From NCBI GenBank assembly GCA_034437615.1, contig DAOTTW010000277.1, forward strand, positions 1 to 8,380: DNA of 8,380 nucleotides. The letters run 5' to 3'. A program made the position numbers and the translations under genes. This DNA comes from DAOTTW01 sp034437615. Lineage in GTDB: Bacteria; Chloroflexota; Anaerolineae; Aggregatilineales; Phototrophicaceae. Shown here one piece after another: positions 5,543 through 8,380 of this stretch. The notes under the pieces were generated by a model that saw only the letters and a program-made list of their open reading frames with translations, searched no databases and was not told the DNA's origin. Each line of letters starts with the position of its first letter. The first letter of the stretch is position 1.

Positions 5543-6364
5543 CTATAGCTTGGCGTGGACAAGCTGCTGCGTGTACGGGGCCTGTGGGTCCTCTAATATC
5601 TGATCGGTCAGCCCTTGCTCGATCACGCGGCCATCGCGCATCACCATCACCCGATCCGACAATGTGCGGATGACGCCCAGATCATGCGAGACGATAATCA
5701 CGGTCATGGTGCGTTGACGCTGCACGCGCTTGAGTGTATCCAGCACGGTTGCCTGTATCGACACATCCAGGCCCGTTGTCGGCTCGTCCAGCAGCAGCAA
5801 CTCCGGCTGCAAGGCGATGGCCTTCGCCAACTGTACGCGCTGCTGCATCCCCCCCGATAGCACACGCGGCGGGTCGTCCATGCGATCCAGCGGGAATTCA
5901 GACGCGCCCAACGCATTCGAGGACGCATCACGCAGCGCCTTGAAGCTGCGCTCGCCCGTAATCAGCAAGCGCTCAGCGACGTTGCCACTGGCGCTGTAGC
6001 GCATCCGCAAGCCCAGGTGTGGATTTTGATACACGATGCCGATGTGATGCACGCGCACATCGCGCTTATCGAAGCGTTCCAGCGTGAACAGGTCTTTATC
6101 CTGCAAGCCGTCGATGTCCAGGTGATACCTGCCCGCATCCGGCGCGTCCTCAAGATTTAATAGGCGCAACACAGTGGATTTACCGCTGCCGGATTCGCCC
6201 ACAACGCCCAATATTTCGCCCGGATACGCCACGACATCGACGTTATCGACGGCCTGAATGCGCCCGTAGCGCTTGCTGAGGCCAGTAGCCGTGATTAGCG
6301 GTTGTCGTGTGACGATGCGCGGCGCATCAAGATGACTGCTTGGGCTGCTTAAGGTAGCCGTCAT
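5543..6364 (-). CDS. phnK: C-P lyase subunit PhnK (ABC-type ATPase)
   Basis: This 273-residue ABC ATPase belongs to the C-P lyase system; E. coli PhnK has 252 residues. PhnK binds the PhnGHIJ core complex, contacting PhnJ, and is needed in vivo. The sequence shows Walker A GESGSGKS (56-63), Q113 in VYQNPHLGLR, a PhnK-like SASGNVAERLL segment (124-134), the signature LSGGMQQRVQ (169-178), Walker B LLLLDEP (189-195) and H227 (VSHDLG). The C-terminal DPQAPYTQQLV also fits. The frame is open back to 6487, but I place the start at the ATG at 6364 because GAAGGGA lies about 9-10 bases before it, whereas the longer form would be read entirely over the phnJ 3' end. The two genes overlap by 38 bases. 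About 22 residues precede the conserved core. All catalytic residues are intact, unlike those of the adjacent PhnJ. Confidence 0.95.
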   Translation of the reverse strand: MTATLSSPSSHLDAPRIVTRQPLITATGLSKRYGRIQAVDNVDVVAYPGEILGVVGESGSGKSTVLRLLNLEDAPDAGRYHLDIDGLQDKDLFTLERFDKRDVRVHHIGIVYQNPHLGLRMRYSASGNVAERLLITGERSFKALRDASSNALGASEFPLDRMDDPPRVLSGGMQQRVQLAKAIALQPELLLLDEPTTGLDVSIQATVLDTLKRVQRQRTMTVIIVSHDLGVIRTLSDRVMVMRDGRVIEQGLTDQILEDPQAPYTQQLVHAKL

Positions 6365-7277
6365 GGTAGAAGTTCCCTTCGTCGTCGTAGTAGGTCGCGC
6401 CAATGTCGGCAGAGTCGCCGTTTTGCTGCTGTATGAGCTTGTGCATGTAGCCTGTGTCGGATAGCTCATAGTGTGCGGTGCCGTCATCCTGCGGGATTTC
6501 GTTCATGAATTTGTGTTGTGCGCCCGTGACGCGGCACTGCCAGCCCGTCTGATCTTCCACCGCGAAGGGCACATCCGTAAATTCTAATGGGTACACATCG
6601 GTATAGGGCGGCACAGCATACAGGCGCTTCTCGCGGCCTGCTGCCAGTAGCGTCAGGTGGGCGGCTTGGTGCAATGCGGGCGTATCCCAGCGCGGGATGG
6701 GGCTGGGGGCCATGATGTAGCGCTTATGCACCAGCACCGGGTAATCCGCGCCTTGCAGGTAACGCCCGAAGCGCACAAGCTGCTCGTAGAGCACCAGCCA
6801 CATCTGGCCATAATCGGCGTCGGCGTGCAGTTCACGCGCTTTTGCCATGTTGGGCTGCACACCGCGCAGCGGCTCCGGCACGGGCACTTGCAGCACCAAC
6901 ACCTGACCCTCTCGCAAACGTTCTTCGGTAATGCGGTGGCGGCTCTGGATGATCGTGGCCTGTGTGGTGTCACTGGTCGTCGTCGCGCCAGTCATGCGGG
7001 TGATGAAGCGGCGCAGGTTGGCGGCGTTCACGCTGTCGTCTGCGCCCTGGTCGATGACCTTGACGCGATCATGTGGGCTGACAAGGCTGAGCGTGGCTTG
7101 CAGGCCGCCTGTGCCCCAGCCGCGTGCGATGGGCAGTTCACGGCTGGCATAGGGCACCTGATAACCTGGGATAGCGACGGCCTTCAGCATCCGGCGGCGC
7201 AGTTCGCGCTTGGCGAAGCTATCCAGGAAGCCATAGCTGTAGCCGCTGGGTGTGTTGGTCAAGTCTTTGAGGGGCAT
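6327..7277 (-). CDS. phnJ: PhnJ-family C-P lyase protein lacking three of four essential cysteines
   Basis: This is a full-length PhnJ homologue of 316 residues (E. coli PhnJ has 281). In characterised systems PhnJ is the radical-SAM enzyme that cleaves the C-P bond, with C241, C244 and C266 (E. coli) around the 4Fe-4S cluster and C272 as the thiyl-radical residue. Conserved stretches are AIPGYQVP (35-42), GWGTGG (53-58), KVIDQGADD (73-81), PSPIPRWD (191-198) and GREKRLYAVPPYT (214-226). In the cluster region only the first cysteine remains (C248). The second position is T251, the third L272 and the radical position M278, within LSDTGYM, where E. coli has CSDTDYC. C248 is the only cysteine in the protein. 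The surrounding alignment is otherwise good, and there is no frameshift or stop. A C-terminal tail of about 30 residues rich in Tyr, Asp and Gly is extra. The ATG at 7277 has only a weak GAG site upstream. Identity as PhnJ is firm; canonical activity is doubtful. Confidence 0.93.
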   Translation of the reverse strand: MPLKDLTNTPSGYSYGFLDSFAKRELRRRMLKAVAIPGYQVPYASRELPIARGWGTGGLQATLSLVSPHDRVKVIDQGADDSVNAANLRRFITRMTGATTTSDTTQATIIQSRHRITEERLREGQVLVLQVPVPEPLRGVQPNMAKARELHADADYGQMWLVLYEQLVRFGRYLQGADYPVLVHKRYIMAPSPIPRWDTPALHQAAHLTLLAAGREKRLYAVPPYTDVYPLEFTDVPFAVEDQTGWQCRVTGAQHKFMNEIPQDDGTAHYELSDTGYMHKLIQQQNGDSADIGATYYDDEGNFYHDGYLKQPKQSS

Positions 7278-7294
7278 GTGTCAGTCTCGTTTAT

Positions 7295-7570
7295 CTACAA
7301 TGTTTCAAGCCATTCTGCAAGTTTTTGCTTCAGTTCCGAATGATACGGCTCTGGTATCGACGCATACGCTAATCCTAAACCGTACAGGAATGCGTCAATC
7401 TGTTCACGGTCTGTTGAAGAAAATATCTTCGCTTCACCATCGAGCACATACCATATGCCATCACGCTCAACGACTGCGATTTTCCATGAGAACTGCTTCG
7501 CTAATTCCCTGGCATCGTCTAGTGTTCCAAGATGTGATTGTAACCAGTGCATTTCGCCTTTTCGGGTCAT
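7295..7570 (-). CDS. Unrecognised 91-residue protein paired with the ADP-ribosyltransferase
   Basis: I do not recognise this family. The 91 residues have no signal peptide or membrane segment. The middle looks like a beta hairpin (WKIAVVERDGIWYVLDG, 29-45), followed by a probable helix (DREQIDAFLYGLGLAYA) and a C-terminal amphipathic helix (YHSELKQKLAEWLETL). It is acidic, with 15 Asp/Glu against 10 Lys/Arg. The ATG at 7570 starts one base after the TAA of the upstream ART gene, and GGAAG inside the end of that gene serves as its ribosome binding site. A GTG at 7585 would give 96 residues and a 14-base overlap. Its position directly after a toxin-like gene, its small size and its acidity suggest an immunity protein or antitoxin, but this is inference only. 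Hand-counted GC in 7321-7380 is 27 of 60, low for this window. Confidence 0.75.
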   Translation of the reverse strand: MTRKGEMHWLQSHLGTLDDARELAKQFSWKIAVVERDGIWYVLDGEAKIFSSTDREQIDAFLYGLGLAYASIPEPYHSELKQKLAEWLETL

Positions 7571-7571
7571 T

Positions 7572-8003
7572 TTATCTGCTTCCACTTTTCATAGGCTTGA
7601 AGTTCACTATACCATCTTCGACGATGAAACGTGCAGGCAAAGCAGATGCGTTTGGAAAGAGCCAGATACCGCGAATTGGATGTGCTTCACGCACCCTGCT
7701 TGCGAATAGATTGTGGACACTTTGTACTTCTTCTAGTTCAAGTGAGAACTTGATCCAGGCAATAGGTGACAACGTTCCAGTTATTCCCCACTTTCGCGGT
7801 GTTCTGAAAAGCGCTTGACTGACTTGTGGTCTCTTAAACTGTTCCGCTTCTTGTGGGTGCAAATCCGTGAAGTATTGACCATCACCATGTTGCGCATCGC
7901 TGCTTGGGTCGCCTTCAACCCTGATCGAGGGGCGTAAACCCGTAGCATATATCAAGGTCACGTTTACCGCCCTTGTGTAATGAAAGAGTTCAACGGTTGT
8001 CAC
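7572..8003 (-). CDS. HYD1-type ADP-ribosyltransferase, stand-alone, inside the phn operon
   Basis: This 143-residue protein begins VELFHYTRAV, continues with GLRPSI at 22-27, and has DAQHGDGQYFTDL at 36-48. A leading HYT, a 'G-x-RPS' step and a GDGQYFTD block are, as I remember them, the marks of the HYD1-signature ADP-ribosyltransferase family (Tox-ART-HYD1), best known as C-terminal toxin domains of polymorphic toxins that transfer ADP-ribose from NAD+. Likely catalytic positions are H8, Y9, Y44 and D47. The later WIKFSLELEEVQ stretch (83-94) fits the family's beta strand. Here the domain is a whole protein with no secretion or prefix domain. The start is GTG at 8003, set by AGGTG at 8009-8013, only 20 bases after the phnI stop. 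Local GC is low (24 of 60 in 7561-7620; 29 of 60 in 7741-7800), suggesting recent acquisition. The target is unknown. Confidence 0.75.
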   Translation of the reverse strand: MTTVELFHYTRAVNVTLIYATGLRPSIRVEGDPSSDAQHGDGQYFTDLHPQEAEQFKRPQVSQALFRTPRKWGITGTLSPIAWIKFSLELEEVQSVHNLFASRVREAHPIRGIWLFPNASALPARFIVEDGIVNFKPMKSGSR

Positions 8004-8008
8004 ACTTA

Positions 8009-8013
8009 CACCT
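8009..8013 (-). promoter_or_regulatory. Shine-Dalgarno sequence deciding the GTG start of the ADP-ribosyltransferase
   Basis: The minus strand reads AGGTG here, 5 bases before the GTG at 8003-8001, in the 20-base gap after the phnI stop. It makes GTG the likely start and ties translation of the inserted gene to the phn transcript. Confidence 0.55.
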
Positions 8014-8023
8014 GTGCAATCCG

Positions 8024-8380
8024 CTATTTGCTGCCGTTTTTGCCGTTAGATTTCGCCTGCTCGGATTTGCCGCCACCATACATCACGCTCAAAATCTTGC
8101 GCATGTTGTCCATGCTGCTGCTGAACGTGACGTAATGCGGCAACTTGAAGTGAATACAGAAGCCGGACGACTCGATTGGCTCGGTGTGATGCAACACAAA
8201 GTCCTCGTTCAGCGCGGGGTGCCCGCCTTCGCTGGCGTTCATCTCTATTTGTCTCTGGGATTCTAGTTCCATATCCAGCGTCGCGGCACTAATCAGCTTG
8301 ACCTCGTTCCAGCCCAATGTTGCAGCAAAGCCCAGGTTATAGCCCTGCTTGCCCTGCGTGATGATCTCTGCTTGGCTGAC
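8024..8380 (-). CDS. phnI: C-P lyase subunit PhnI, C-terminal 118 residues (start outside the window)
   Basis: The frame is open from base 8380 to a TAG at 8024-8026. The visible part reads VSQAEIITQGKQGYNLGFAA, then TLGWNEVKLISAATLDMEL, and later NEDFVLHHTEPIESSGFCIH followed by FKLPHYVTF. E. coli PhnI ends with the matching EEFVLAHADNVEAAGF and HLKLPHYVDF segments, so the assignment is firm. PhnI, with PhnG, PhnH and PhnL, makes the ribose-5-triphosphate phosphonate intermediate; alone it acts as a purine nucleosidase on ATP and GTP. Its C-terminal tail (KSEQAKSNGKNGSK) is short, charged and probably disordered. In typical operons phnJ follows phnI directly; here two foreign-looking genes intervene. 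Nothing can be said of the N-terminal two thirds. Confidence 0.95.
   Translation of the reverse strand, partial: VSQAEIITQGKQGYNLGFAATLGWNEVKLISAATLDMELESQRQIEMNASEGGHPALNEDFVLHHTEPIESSGFCIHFKLPHYVTFSSSMDNMRKILSVMYGGGKSEQAKSNGKNGSK

Noticed and set aside
6365..6487. Longer PhnK reading frame starting at 6487.
   Set aside because: The extra 41 residues are low-complexity Thr/Ser-rich sequence read over the phnJ 3' end, E. coli PhnK has no such extension, and the ATG at 6364 has a good GAAGGGA ribosome binding site.
6430..6530. A frameshift in phnJ that would explain the missing cysteines.
   Set aside because: The PhnJ-like motifs continue in the same frame on both sides (GAQHKFMNE, then SDTGY), and the other two frames restore neither the CxxC nor the CSDTDYC pattern, so these are real substitutions unless the bases are misread.
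6657..7343. A 228-residue plus-strand open frame opposite phnJ.
   Set aside because: It lies almost wholly antisense to phnJ, has repeated His/Val/Gln-rich stretches typical of reversed high-GC coding sequence and matches no family.
7252..7818. A 188-residue plus-strand open frame opposite the partner and ART genes.
   Set aside because: The composition is unlike a protein (Arg, Ser, Leu, Ile mixtures without domains), no ribosome binding site is evident, and the minus-strand genes fit the operon spacing and carry the HYD1 motifs.
7295..8003. Insertion sequence or integron-type cassette carrying the ART pair.
   Set aside because: I found no transposase, no terminal inverted repeats and no attC-like palindrome at the edges; only the composition break supports transfer.

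Overview
The window is GC-rich bacterial chromosome. I infer a Chloroflexota origin, probably an Anaerolineae relative. The basis is the DUF4058-type protein at the left edge, the style of the cold-shock protein, and short GTAGGG-type intergenic hairpins; no rRNA or other phylogenetic marker is present to confirm it.

Layout. Bases 1-1530 carry a DUF4058-type gene that runs off the left edge (minus strand), a divergently transcribed M50B-like membrane metalloprotease (plus), and a cold-shock protein (minus) convergent with it. Bases 1531-1974 contain no gene but many inverted repeats, including three overlapping, mutually exclusive hairpins and a hairpin that could cover a Shine-Dalgarno sequence. 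Bases 1975-4764 hold four plus-strand genes spaced 80-90 bases apart: a DAO-type FAD oxidoreductase, an RDD membrane protein, a small CPXCG-type zinc-ribbon-like protein and a type I methionine aminopeptidase. They look like independent housekeeping or accessory genes rather than one pathway.

Bases 4845-8380 (minus strand) are the most interesting part: a carbon-phosphorus (C-P) lyase operon read as phnI (C-terminal part) - ADP-ribosyltransferase - small protein - phnJ - phnK - phnL. In the known pathway PhnI, G, H and L attach a phosphonate to the ribose of ATP, PhnJ breaks the C-P bond by radical-SAM chemistry, and PhnK is an ATPase that docks on the core complex. Two things are out of place. 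First, PhnJ is full length and well conserved, yet it contains one cysteine in 316 residues. The positions of three of the four essential cysteines, including the thiyl-radical residue (E. coli C272), are Thr, Leu and Met. Second, a stand-alone HYD1-type ADP-ribosyltransferase and an unrecognised 91-residue protein, both with visibly lower GC, sit between phnI and phnJ in the same direction with near-zero spacing.

The operon therefore either encodes a C-P lyase that works without the canonical Fe-S site or one that no longer breaks C-P bonds, and it has also acquired a toxin/immunity-like pair. The 5' part of the operon (rest of phnI, and probably phnG and phnH) lies outside the window, and no phnM follows phnL.
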